The position numbers were made by a program, and so were the translations under genes. Source: Sulfurisoma sediminicola (GTDB lineage: Bacteria > Pseudomonadota > Gammaproteobacteria > Burkholderiales > Rhodocyclaceae). From it: a DNA stretch of 64,000 nucleotides. The stretch lies in the NCBI RefSeq assembly GCF_003865015.1, contig NZ_BHVV01000001.1, forward strand, positions 248,001 through 312,000, given 5' to 3'. This document shows, one piece after another, positions 40,188 through 48,906 of the stretch (position 1 is its first letter; the number at the start of each line of letters is the position of its first letter). The notes under the pieces were generated by a model, which ran no database searches, was not told where the DNA came from, and saw only the letters and a program-made list of their open reading frames with translations.

Positions 40188-41513
40188 ATGGATTACACGC
40201 CGTTCCGCCAGCGCCGACTTTCCCTGCTTGAGCACATCGCCAAGGCCGGGGGTGGCATCGCCATCATCCCGACCGCGCCCGAGCGCGTGCGCAATCGCGA
40301 CACCGCCTTCCCCTATCGCGCCGACAGCTATTTCCATTACCTGAGCGGTTTCCCCGAACCCGATGCGGTGCTGGTGCTGATTGCCGGCCGGGGTGACGAT
40401 GCGCCGCGCAGCATCGTCTTCTGCCGCGACAAGGACCTCGACAAGGAGATCTGGGACGGCTTCCGCTTCGGCCCCGATGGCGCACGCGAGACCTTCGGCT
40501 TCGACGCGGCGCATTCCTTCAAGGACTTCGAGGCCCAACTGCCGGATCTGCTCACCGACCAGCCGGCGCTGTGGTACTCGCTCGGCCACGACGCCGCCTG
40601 GGACGCGCGCATCACCGCCGCGCTCAACGCCGTGCGCGTCCAGACCCGCAACGGCAAGCGCCCGCCGGCCGCCATCCACGACGTGCGCGCGGTGCTCGAC
40701 CGCATGCGCCTGCTCAAGGATGACAGCGAAATCGCGCTGATGAAGCAGGCCGCCGCCATCGCCTGTGCCGCGCACCGCCGCGCCCTCGCCTTTGCCGCGC
40801 CGGGCAAGTACGAATACGAAGTCGAGGCGGAATTCCTGCATGAGTTCCGTCGCCGCGGCAGTCAGTTTCCGGCCTATCCGCCGATCGTCGCCTCCGGCGC
40901 CAACGCCTGCGTGCTGCATTACGTCGACAACAACCGCCAGATGCGCGACGGCGACCTGCTGCTGATCGACGCCGGCTGCGAGCTCGACGGCTACGCCAGC
41001 GACATCACCCGCACCTTCCCCGTCAATGGCCGCTTCTCCGGGCCGCAGGCCGACGTCTACGACCTCGTGCTCGACGCCCAGAGCGCCGCCATCGCCGCTC
41101 TCAAGCCCGGTGCCACCTTCCACGACCCGCACGACGCCGCCGTGCGCGTGCTGGCGCAGGGCATGATCGACATGAAGCTGCTCGAAGGCAGCGTCGACGG
41201 CGTGATCGAGTCCGAGAGCTACAAGCGCTACTACATGCACCGCACGAGTCACTGGCTCGGCCTCGACGTGCATGACGCCGGGGAGTACAAGACCGGCGAC
41301 GAGTGGGTCGCCCTGAAGCCGGGCATGGTGCTGACCATCGAGCCCGGCTGCTACATCCGCCCCGGCGACGACGTGCCGCAGGCCTTCTGGAACATCGGCG
41401 TGCGCATCGAGGACGACGCGCTCGTCACCGCCGGCGGCTGCGAGGTGCTGACCTCGAAGGCGCCCAAGACCATCGCCGGCATCGAGCAGCTGATGAAGCG
41501 CACGCATGGCTGA
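40188..41513 (+). CDS. pepP: Xaa-Pro aminopeptidase
   Basis: The 441-residue M24B metallopeptidase has metal-binding segments LLIDAGCELDGYASDITRTF, HRTSHWLGLDVHD and LKPGMVLTIEPGCYI. RVEDDAL-type residues appear as RIEDDALVTAGG. It removes N-terminal residues preceding proline. Codons 4-12 coincide with a copy of a dispersed repeat. The 3' end overlaps the next gene by 8 bp, so it probably forms an operon with the ubiH-like gene, a common pairing in proteobacteria. Confidence 0.97.
   Translation: MDYTPFRQRRLSLLEHIAKAGGGIAIIPTAPERVRNRDTAFPYRADSYFHYLSGFPEPDAVLVLIAGRGDDAPRSIVFCRDKDLDKEIWDGFRFGPDGARETFGFDAAHSFKDFEAQLPDLLTDQPALWYSLGHDAAWDARITAALNAVRVQTRNGKRPPAAIHDVRAVLDRMRLLKDDSEIALMKQAAAIACAAHRRALAFAAPGKYEYEVEAEFLHEFRRRGSQFPAYPPIVASGANACVLHYVDNNRQMRDGDLLLIDAGCELDGYASDITRTFPVNGRFSGPQADVYDLVLDAQSAAIAALKPGATFHDPHDAAVRVLAQGMIDMKLLEGSVDGVIESESYKRYYMHRTSHWLGLDVHDAGEYKTGDEWVALKPGMVLTIEPGCYIRPGDDVPQAFWNIGVRIEDDALVTAGGCEVLTSKAPKTIAGIEQLMKRTHG
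40198..40223 (-). repeat. Dispersed repeat, short form, copy inside the pepP 5' end
   Basis: On the minus strand this reads GGAAAGTCGGCGC, TGGCGGA and ACGGCG. Over 24 bp it differs at a single position from the copy at 55754-55779. It encodes part of the pepP N terminus (FRQRRLSL in the sense direction). Convergence under coding constraint cannot be fully excluded. Confidence 0.55.
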
Positions 41514-42612
41514 CAAGGTCGCCATCGTCGGCGGTGGGCCGGCGGGAATGGCCCTTGCCTTGGCGCTCCACCACCACGGCATCGCCGCCGAAATCTTCGA
41601 CGCCCGCGAGCGCGGCGCCGCCAGGAAGGACAAGCGCATCCTCGCCCTGTCCTACGGTGCACGGCAGATCCTCGAGCGCCTCGGCGCCTGGCACGGCATT
41701 CCCGCCACCGCCATCGCCACCATCCACGTCTCGCAGCGCGGGCGGCTCGGCCGCACCCACATCCGCGCCGAAGACGAGGGCGTGCCGGCGCTCGGCTACG
41801 TGCTCGCCGCGTCCGACCTCGCCGCGTCGCTCGACGCCGCCATAACCGCCGCCGGCATCGCCTATCGCGAGAACGAGAAAGTTATGCGTAGCGGTATCCC
41901 CGGGGACGGCGCTGCCGACACGGCGAACTTCGCGCTGACAGCCTGGGCCGAGGGCGCAGTCGCCGAAAGCGAGGCCACGGTGCGCGACTACGGCCAGCAC
42001 GCGGTGCTCTGCACCGTCGCCACCCGTGAGCCGCACCGCCACGTCGCCTGGGAGCGCTTCACGCCTGACGGTCCGCTGGCGCTTCTGCCCTTCGGCAACG
42101 AATACGCCGTCGTCTTCACCTGCGCGGCAGACGGGGCGCCGCAGCTCGCCGCGCTCGACGACGACGCCTTCCGCGCGCGCCTGCAGGCCCAGTTCGGCAC
42201 GCGTCTGACCTTCACCGCGGTCGGTCCGCGCGTCGGCTACGCCCTCGGCCTGCGCTATCGTCGGGACATCGTCGGCGAGCGCCAGGTCTGGGTCGGCAAC
42301 GCCGCGCAAACCCTGCACCCGGTGGCCGGCCAGGGCTTCAACCTCGCGCTGCGCGACATCTGGGAGCTGGGGCGCACGCTCGCCGACAGCCCCGATCCGG
42401 GCGATGCCGCCCTGCTCGCCCGCTACGCCGCCGCCCGCCGCCTCGACCGACGCGGCGCCATCGGCTTCACCGATACGCTGGTACGCACCTTCTCCAACGA
42501 TTTCGCGCCGCTCGCCCACGTCCGCGGCGCCGGTCTGCTCGCGCTGGACCTGCTGCCGCCGGCGCGCTCCTTTGTCGCGCGGCGCATGATGTTCGGCGCG
42601 CGGAGCTGGTAG
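41506..42612 (+). CDS. UbiH/UbiF-family FAD-dependent hydroxylase
   Basis: The 368-residue flavoprotein monooxygenase has VAIVGGGPAGMALALALHHHG for FAD/ADP binding and VWVGNAAQTLHPVAGQGFNL for the flavin-binding GD motif. These enzymes hydroxylate the aromatic ring during ubiquinone synthesis. Around residues 123-141 the sequence NEKVMRSGIPGDGAADTA is encoded by a dispersed repeat (41877-41925) that keeps the frame open. Which position of the ring it hydroxylates cannot be told. It overlaps pepP by 8 bp. Confidence 0.88.
   Translation: MADKVAIVGGGPAGMALALALHHHGIAAEIFDARERGAARKDKRILALSYGARQILERLGAWHGIPATAIATIHVSQRGRLGRTHIRAEDEGVPALGYVLAASDLAASLDAAITAAGIAYRENEKVMRSGIPGDGAADTANFALTAWAEGAVAESEATVRDYGQHAVLCTVATREPHRHVAWERFTPDGPLALLPFGNEYAVVFTCAADGAPQLAALDDDAFRARLQAQFGTRLTFTAVGPRVGYALGLRYRRDIVGERQVWVGNAAQTLHPVAGQGFNLALRDIWELGRTLADSPDPGDAALLARYAAARRLDRRGAIGFTDTLVRTFSNDFAPLAHVRGAGLLALDLLPPARSFVARRMMFGARSW
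41877..41925 (+). repeat. Dispersed repeat, long form (49 bp), inside the ubiH-like gene
   Basis: GAAAGTTATGCG, AGCGGTATCC and CCGACACGGCG match the copy at 12240-12288 over about 41 of 47 positions. The reading frame of the host gene runs through it. Confidence 0.75.
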
Positions 42613-42618
42613 CGATGC

Positions 42619-42642
42619 GCCCGCCGGGGCGAGTCCCGGCAA
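42619..42642 (+). repeat. Fragment of the palindromic element seen at 17381
   Basis: GCCCGCCGGGGCGAG and CCCGGCAA repeat 17384-17407 with about two differences. It fills the gap between the convergent ubiH-like and tldD genes. Confidence 0.55.
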
Positions 42643-42644
42643 AA

Positions 42645-44093
42645 CTACCCGGTGCCGCCGACGGTCAGCCCGTCGATGCGCAGCGTCGGCTGGCCCACCC
42701 CCACGGGCACGCTCTGCCCTTCCTTGCCGCAGGTGCCGACGCCGGGGTCGAGCGCAAGGTCGTTGCCTATCATCGAGACGCGCGTGAGCACGTCGGGACC
42801 GTTGCCGATCAGGGTCGCACCCTTGACCGGGTAGGTGATTTTGCCGTTCTCGATCATGTAGGCCTCGGCGGTCGAGAACACGAACTTGCCGCTGGTGATG
42901 TCGACCTGGCCACCGCCGAAGTTCACGGCATAGAGGCCCTTCTTCACCGAGGCGATGATCTCGGCCGGATCCTTGTCCCCGGCCAGCATCACGGTATTGG
43001 TCATGCGCGGCAGCGGCAGGTGGGCGAAGGATTCGCGGCGGCCGTTGCCGGTGGGCTCGACGCCCATGAGCCGGGCATTGAGGCTGTCCTGCAGATAGCC
43101 GACGAGGATGCCGTCCTCGATCAGCACCGTGCGCTGGGTCGGATTGCCCTCGTCGTCGACCGACAGCGAACCGCGGCGATTCGGCATGGTGCCGTCGTCG
43201 ACCACGGTCACGCCGGGTGCCGCGACGCGCTCGCCGATGCGGCCGGCGAAGGTCGAGCTGCCCTTGCGGTTGAAGTCGCCCTCCAGCCCGTGGCCGATGG
43301 CCTCGTGCAGCAGGATGCCGGGCCAGCCGGAGCCGAGCACCACGGTCATGGTGCCGGCCGGCGCGGGCTTCGCGGCGAGATTGACGCTGGCCTGGTGCAC
43401 GGCCTTGGCGGCGTAGTCCTTGAGCACCTCGTCGCTGAAGTAGGCGTAGTCGAAGCGGCCGCCGCCACCACTCGAACCCTGCTCGCGCTTGGCTCCATCC
43501 TTCATGATCACGGTGATCGACACGCGCACCAGCGGACGCACGTCGGCAGCGAGGTGGCCGTCGGAACGGGCGACGAGAACGACCTCCCACGAGCCGGCGA
43601 TGTGCGCCATGACCTCGGCCACGCGCGGGTCGAGCGCGCGCGCAAAGCCCTCGAGCCGCTCGAGCAGCCTGACCTTCTCGGTGTCGTCGAGCGAAGCGAT
43701 CGGATCGTGCGGCACGTAGAGCGCCGGCACCGTGCGCTTGCCGAGCATGGGCGTGAGCCGGTGCGAGCCGCTGGCGGCGATGGCGCGCACGGCCTTGGCG
43801 GCCGACTCCAGCGCCGGCAGGCTGATCTCGTCGGAGTAGGCGAAGGCGGTCTTTTCGCCGGAGATGGCGCGCACGCCGACGCCCTGGTCGATGCTGAAGC
43901 TGCCGGACTTGACGATGCCCTCCTCCAGGCTCCAGGCCTCGGAGCGGCCGTACTGGAAGTAGAGGTCGGCGTAGTCGACGCGGTGGCCGAAGACCTGGCC
44001 GAAGACGCTCTCTAGCCGGCGCGGGTTGAGGTCGTAGGGTGCGAGCAGGCACTGCTCGGCGGTGCGATAGAGATTGCTGGGATCGGTGTTCAT
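42645..44093 (-). CDS. tldD: Metalloprotease TldD
   Basis: The 482-residue protein is the TldD half of the TldD/TldE protease, which matures modified peptides and degrades unstructured ones. The zinc motif [11 protein letters not shown] and [20 protein letters not shown] are present. [25 protein letters not shown] near the C terminus is typical. It lies 1 bp after the nitrilase-family gene and is cotranscribed with it and the yhdP-like gene. Confidence 0.97.
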   Translation of the reverse strand: MNTDPSNLYRTAEQCLLAPYDLNPRRLESVFGQVFGHRVDYADLYFQYGRSEAWSLEEGIVKSGSFSIDQGVGVRAISGEKTAFAYSDEISLPALESAAKAVRAIAASGSHRLTPMLGKRTVPALYVPHDPIASLDDTEKVRLLERLEGFARALDPRVAEVMAHIAGSWEVVLVARSDGHLAADVRPLVRVSITVIMKDGAKREQGSSGGGGRFDYAYFSDEVLKDYAAKAVHQASVNLAAKPAPAGTMTVVLGSGWPGILLHEAIGHGLEGDFNRKGSSTFAGRIGERVAAPGVTVVDDGTMPNRRGSLSVDDEGNPTQRTVLIEDGILVGYLQDSLNARLMGVEPTGNGRRESFAHLPLPRMTNTVMLAGDKDPAEIIASVKKGLYAVNFGGGQVDITSGKFVFSTAEAYMIENGKITYPVKGATLIGNGPDVLTRVSMIGNDLALDPGVGTCGKEGQSVPVGVGQPTLRIDGLTVGGTG

Positions 44094-44094
44094 G

Positions 44095-44904
44095 TCAGGT
44101 CTTCAGTTTGCGGTGTTGCAGTGCGGGCAGGCTGCTGCGTACTTCGGCCAGCCGCGCCGCGGAAAGTTCGGCGACGGCCACGCCCTCGCCCTTGTCCAGT
44201 CGCGCCAGGATGTCGCCCCACGGGTCGATGACCATGCTGTTGCCGTGGGTGACGCGGCCGTTCGGGTGCCGTCCGCCCTGGGCCGAGGTCACAACATAGC
44301 ACTGATTCTCGACCGCACGGGCACGCAGCAGCAATTCCCAGTGGGCACGGCCGGTGGTCTCGGTAAAGGCGGCCGGCAGCACCAGCAGATCGAGCTGGCC
44401 CAGCGCGCGAAACAGCTCCGGGAAACGCAGGTCGTAGCAGATGCCGAGGCCGATGCGCCCCCACGGCGAGTCGAATGCCACCGGCTCGGCGCCGGCCTCG
44501 ATGGTGGCGGCCTCGTCGTAGCGTTCCGTGCCCGTGGCGAAGCCGAAGAGGTGGATCTTGTCGTAGCGCGCCACCTGCCGACCCGCGTCGTCGAAGACGA
44601 GGCAGGTGTTGCGCAGCTTGTGCGCATCGTCGGCATGCGTCGGGATCGAGCCGCCGACGAGCCAGATGCCGTACTTGCGCGCGGCGTCGGCGAGGAAATC
44701 CTGGATCGGTCCCGCGCCCACGCGCTCGCGCGCCGCCAGGCGATCGGCATCGGCTGCCCCGATCAGCGGGAAATATTCCGGCAGCGCCGCCAATTGCGCC
44801 CCCTGTGCCGCGGCATCAGCGATGAGCCGCCCGGCCGTCGCCAGGTTGGCCGCCACGTCGGGGCCGGAGATCATCTGCACGGCAGCGACGCGCAGGTCCT
44901 TCAC
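44095..44904 (-). CDS. Nitrilase-family amidohydrolase (deaminated-glutathione amidase type)
   Basis: The 269-residue carbon-nitrogen hydrolase has the Glu-Lys-Cys triad: [16 protein letters not shown] and [13 protein letters not shown]-like [13 protein letters not shown]. Close relatives hydrolyse deaminated glutathione or alpha-keto acid amides, a metabolite-repair activity. The start is GTG at 44904, overlapping the yhdP stop. A longer frame upstream is antisense-free but runs inside yhdP and is rejected. It sits between yhdP and tldD. Confidence 0.92.
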   Translation of the reverse strand: MKDLRVAAVQMISGPDVAANLATAGRLIADAAAQGAQLAALPEYFPLIGAADADRLAARERVGAGPIQDFLADAARKYGIWLVGGSIPTHADDAHKLRNTCLVFDDAGRQVARYDKIHLFGFATGTERYDEAATIEAGAEPVAFDSPWGRIGLGICYDLRFPELFRALGQLDLLVLPAAFTETTGRAHWELLLRARAVENQCYVVTSAQGGRHPNGRVTHGNSMVIDPWGDILARLDKGEGVAVAELSAARLAEVRSSLPALQHRKLKT

Positions 44905-47900
44905 GGCTTGCCGCCCTCCTTCGGCGGTGCGGCAATCTTCTCGGCGCCGATCTTCTCCACCTTGGGATCGGCCCAGCTGCCGGTCACCGCATATTCGAAG
45001 GAGAAGGCCTGGCCCAGCGGATCCTTGAATATCTTCTGCGCCAGCCAGGCCACGGCACCGACCGTCGGATTGACCAGCGCCACCGTGCCGAGGGCGACGG
45101 TATCGCCCAGCGCCGGATTGACGCGCACCCTGAGATTCTGCGTCTCGTTGGGCAGGTTGACGCTGCCGTTGAGCATGACGCGTGCCGCAGGACCGACGAT
45201 CTGCAGGTCCTTGGTCTCGAGGATGCCGCGCGTCACCGTGGATTCGCCGGCGATGCTGTCGAAGGCGAAGCCCTCGCTGAAGACGTCGCGGAAGTCGAGG
45301 GTGATGCGCCGCGGCAGCGATTGCAGAGACAGCACCCCGAGCAGGCGACCGACGCCGGGCTCGAGCTTGCTGAACTGGCCATTGGCGGCATCGAGCTTGA
45401 GCTTGCCCGAAAGCGACGGATAGTCGATCGCCAGAGGCGAACCGGCCCAGCCCAACAGGCCTTCGAGCGTCGCCGTGCCGCGCTTGATCGCCTGCGGATA
45501 ACCGAAGCGCGTCAGCAGCTTCTCGACGCTCTTCGCGTTCAACTTGAACTCGAGCTGGGTCAGCGGCGAGCTGAAGTGCGGGCGCCAGCGGCCCTGGCCG
45601 GACAGCGTGCCGTCCTCGTTCTTCACGTCCATCCGGGCATGCCACTGTCCCTCGTGGTTCTCTGCCTGCAGCTTGATCTCGCCGAAATCCCGGCCACGCG
45701 CGTTGAAGCGGTCGATGACGAGATTGATCGCCGGCAGTTCCGTCGGCTCCTCGCCCTCGCCCGGCATGATCTGGCTCGTGCCGTCGGGAATGACGACGCG
45801 CGACAGGCGGCCGGCGAGGCGGCCCGCACCCTCCCCGCTCCATTCGACGTGGCCGGCGAGCAGGTCGCCATTGACATCGGCGCGCCAGGTGTCGCGATCG
45901 TGCGAGGCCTGGACGTTGAAGTTGCTGAAGCTGCGGCCGAGAATCAGGAACTTGTCGGCATGCAGAGCCACCTGGCTTACGGGCACGGCAGCACGCGCGC
46001 CCTCGCCGAAAACGCGCCGCCAGAAATCGACATCCAGGGTCTCCACCTCGGCCGCCACCAGCAGGCCGCGTTCCGGCAGGTGCGGCGGCAGGCCGATGGC
46101 CACGACTCCGCGCTCGATCGCCGTATCCTGGGCATCGAGACGCCGCTGGACCTGCGCCCTGACGTTGTCGCCGAGGCTCAGCAGCCACTGCTCACGCGCA
46201 GGCGGGACGGCGGCGGGCGACGCGGCAGCTGCGGCAAGCACCGGCTTGCGTTCGACCACCAGATTCCGCGCTTCGGTCGCGCTCTTGTTGAACGGTACGG
46301 GCAGGCTGGAGGCGATGCCCTTGAGCGAGGACTCGAGGCGCACCTCGACATGGCGCTTGCGGATCAGCGCCGTCCCGGTCCATGGCGTGCTGCCCGAGAG
46401 GTACTCGAAGACGGGATGGCCGAAATGCTGTCGCAGTTCGCGCACGCCCGCGCTGCCCGCCGCCTTGATGGTCACCAGGCCGTCGCCACCCGTCGCCACA
46501 TCCACGGTCAGCGGTGCGCCCAGCAGGATGGCGCGCACCTTGTTCGCCTCGAGGCGGTCGGCGGTGAAACGCAACTCGCCATTGACCTCCGTCAGCGGCG
46601 GCAGGCTGGGGTCGGCCATGAGGCGATTGCCGCTGAAGCGGTAACGGCCCTCGACCTGTGTCCTGTCGAGCTGGCGCAGCGGCATGCCCAGCTTCAGATC
46701 GAGTTCACCCTTGCCGACCGCCACCAGCGGCGCCGTGTAGTGGTCGATGCGCTCGCCCAGCGGGCTGGCCTCGATGAACTTGAGAAACTCGGCCGTCGGC
46801 CCGCTCACCTTGCCGGCGATGTTCAGCACTTCCGCCGTGGACTCGAGGTCGGGAATCTCGGCTGTGACCGACGCGATGGTGCCACCCAGCAGCGTACCCT
46901 TCGACGCCTTGATCAGCATGCGCACGCCGTCGAACAGCAGTTCGCCGTCGACGCCGCGGATCTCCGGCCAGCCGGCGGCGAAGCGCAGGACGGCACCGCG
47001 GAAGCGGCCTTTGACCTGGAAGATGCCATCCTTGCCGTCACGGAAGGGGAACTTGGCGAGGTCGCCCTTGAGCCTCAGCGTCGATTCCGAGGCGAGGCCG
47101 CCGACCAGCGCCTCGTTCAGCCAATCCCTTACGTTCTGGCCGACGGCCAGCGGAATGTAGCGGCTGACCGCGGAACCGGCGGCGCGCTTGAGTTCGGCCG
47201 AGACATCGATCTCGCCGGGACCGTCCGGCCGGGTGCGATAGCTGCCCGAGATCTCGCCGGCAGCGTCGGAATTCTGGAACTCGACCTTCGTCAAGTCGAC
47301 GACGATCTGCCCGGCGTTCACCCGCCACGACGTCCTGGCGCCCAAGGTGTCGAATTTCACGCGGGGCTCGGCGAATACCGATGGCATGTCGACGGTCACT
47401 TCGCGGCTGGCCAGTTCGAGCGAGCCGCCCTTCTCGTCGCCGGACACCGTGCCGCTGACGCCGGAAAAGCCCGGGGATTGGCCCACCGCGACGAGCCCCA
47501 GTCGCTCGAAGCGGCCCTTGACCTTCCACGATTGCAGGGCACCCGCCTCGCCAGTCCAACTGGCGGCGAGATCCAGCACGCGGCCGCGCGGAGCCCAGGT
47601 CGCGAGCTTCTGCCGCACCTTGGGATCGAGCGGCAGATGCGCCGCCAGGTCTCTGAGCGCCGCCAGGTCGAGGCCGGTGGCGGAAAACTCGCCGCGGGCA
47701 AGGCGGTTGGCCGCCGGCGCCTCCCAGCGCAGGCGGAAATCGGTGGGGTCGAGGCGCACCCCGTCGCGCGTTTGCAGCGTCAGCCGCTTCGCCTCGGCCT
47801 CGTAGCCCTCGGCGAAACGCTTGCCGACAAGGCGACCTTCGAAGCGCTGCAGATCGAGCAGCGGAGCATCCTTGGCCGCGCGCAGCTGCAAATCCGCGAG

Positions 47901-48797
47901 CTTGACGTCGGCGGTCACGCTGGTCAGGCGCTTGGCGGCAATGTCCAGCCACAGCCGCACGCTGCCGCTGCCGCGCGGCAGATCGACCGGATAGTCCACC
48001 CAGGTGCGCAGGGCGGCGAGATCCGCCTGATCGAGGGCGACGTAGGCTTCGCCCGTCCAGGAATCGAGCAGGTCGATGCCCTTGCCCTTGAAATCGCCGC
48101 GCAGGTCGATGCGTTTCGCCAGCGGGCGCGGCGGATCGATGGTGAGGCCGAAGCGGTGCCGGTTGCCGCTGCTGCGCAGGTCGAAGTTGAGCCGGGACAG
48201 CTGCAGCAACGGCGCCCCGCGCAGCTCATCGTGCCAGGTGACGGTGGCGTCGCGAATGATGACGCGCCGCTGGGCCAGCAGCCAGTCGCCGATGCCATCC
48301 TCGGCGCTCGACGCTTCGACCGCGAGCCCGGCCACGAACAGCTTGCCCGCAGCATCGCGGCGGACGGCGACCGCGGGCGCGACGATCTCCAGCCGATGCA
48401 GGCGCGGCGCGAGGTAGAGCAGCGACGACCAGCCGAGGTCGGCCTCGACATGCTCCAGCACCAGCACCGGCCGCTTGGCCGCGTCGCGCAGTTCCAGCCC
48501 CGAAAGCGTCAGGCTCGGCCGCAGGCCCTGCCAGCCCGCCTCGATGTGACGAATCGCCACCTGCTGGCCCAGCTTTGCCGTGAGCACGCGCTCGATGTCC
48601 GGGCGGTAATTCTCGATTTCCGGCAGGATGGCGTAGCGCAACGCCAGCACCAGCAGGGCAAAGGCGAAATAGAGAACGCCAAGGGTCCAGCCGAGCACGC
48701 GCAAGCCCGCCCGCACGCGCGGACGCGCGAGCCGGGCGCGCAGGGCGGCGATGGCATGGGTGAAGGCGCGGCGGTTGATCGAGGGGTTGGCGGGCAC
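44901..48797 (-). CDS. yhdP: YhdP-family AsmA-like envelope protein
   Basis: The protein of about 1,298 residues has one N-terminal membrane segment (VLGWTLGVLYFAFALLVLALRY) and a very long repetitive beta-rich region. The C-terminal AsmA-like part contains INLVIDRFNARGRDFGEIKL and NPTVGAVAWLAQKIF. YhdP-type proteins span the periplasm and move phospholipids between membranes. No ATG lies near the family start. I propose GTG at 48797; the open frame goes on to 48920 over the glnE start. The nit and tldD genes follow. Confidence 0.88.
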   Translation of the reverse strand: MPANPSINRRAFTHAIAALRARLARPRVRAGLRVLGWTLGVLYFAFALLVLALRYAILPEIENYRPDIERVLTAKLGQQVAIRHIEAGWQGLRPSLTLSGLELRDAAKRPVLVLEHVEADLGWSSLLYLAPRLHRLEIVAPAVAVRRDAAGKLFVAGLAVEASSAEDGIGDWLLAQRRVIIRDATVTWHDELRGAPLLQLSRLNFDLRSSGNRHRFGLTIDPPRPLAKRIDLRGDFKGKGIDLLDSWTGEAYVALDQADLAALRTWVDYPVDLPRGSGSVRLWLDIAAKRLTSVTADVKLADLQLRAAKDAPLLDLQRFEGRLVGKRFAEGYEAEAKRLTLQTRDGVRLDPTDFRLRWEAPAANRLARGEFSATGLDLAALRDLAAHLPLDPKVRQKLATWAPRGRVLDLAASWTGEAGALQSWKVKGRFERLGLVAVGQSPGFSGVSGTVSGDEKGGSLELASREVTVDMPSVFAEPRVKFDTLGARTSWRVNAGQIVVDLTKVEFQNSDAAGEISGSYRTRPDGPGEIDVSAELKRAAGSAVSRYIPLAVGQNVRDWLNEALVGGLASESTLRLKGDLAKFPFRDGKDGIFQVKGRFRGAVLRFAAGWPEIRGVDGELLFDGVRMLIKASKGTLLGGTIASVTAEIPDLESTAEVLNIAGKVSGPTAEFLKFIEASPLGERIDHYTAPLVAVGKGELDLKLGMPLRQLDRTQVEGRYRFSGNRLMADPSLPPLTEVNGELRFTADRLEANKVRAILLGAPLTVDVATGGDGLVTIKAAGSAGVRELRQHFGHPVFEYLSGSTPWTGTALIRKRHVEVRLESSLKGIASSLPVPFNKSATEARNLVVERKPVLAAAAASPAAVPPAREQWLLSLGDNVRAQVQRRLDAQDTAIERGVVAIGLPPHLPERGLLVAAEVETLDVDFWRRVFGEGARAAVPVSQVALHADKFLILGRSFSNFNVQASHDRDTWRADVNGDLLAGHVEWSGEGAGRLAGRLSRVVIPDGTSQIMPGEGEEPTELPAINLVIDRFNARGRDFGEIKLQAENHEGQWHARMDVKNEDGTLSGQGRWRPHFSSPLTQLEFKLNAKSVEKLLTRFGYPQAIKRGTATLEGLLGWAGSPLAIDYPSLSGKLKLDAANGQFSKLEPGVGRLLGVLSLQSLPRRITLDFRDVFSEGFAFDSIAGESTVTRGILETKDLQIVGPAARVMLNGSVNLPNETQNLRVRVNPALGDTVALGTVALVNPTVGAVAWLAQKIFKDPLGQAFSFEYAVTGSWADPKVEKIGAEKIAAPPKEGGKP

Positions 48798-48906
48798 GGG
48801 CAGATCGGTCGGAGGAGGCGCTCCGGCTGCCGCCCGCAGCCATCGTCGCGAGACGGCGACGGAAGGGGCGATACAATGGCAACCGCATCGAGTGAATTCT
48901 AATCCA

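Noticed and set aside
44095-46188. 697-residue frame fused to the nitrilase-family gene
   Set aside because: The upstream part is a shadow of yhdP in another frame. The GTG at 44904, overlapping the yhdP stop, matches the family start.
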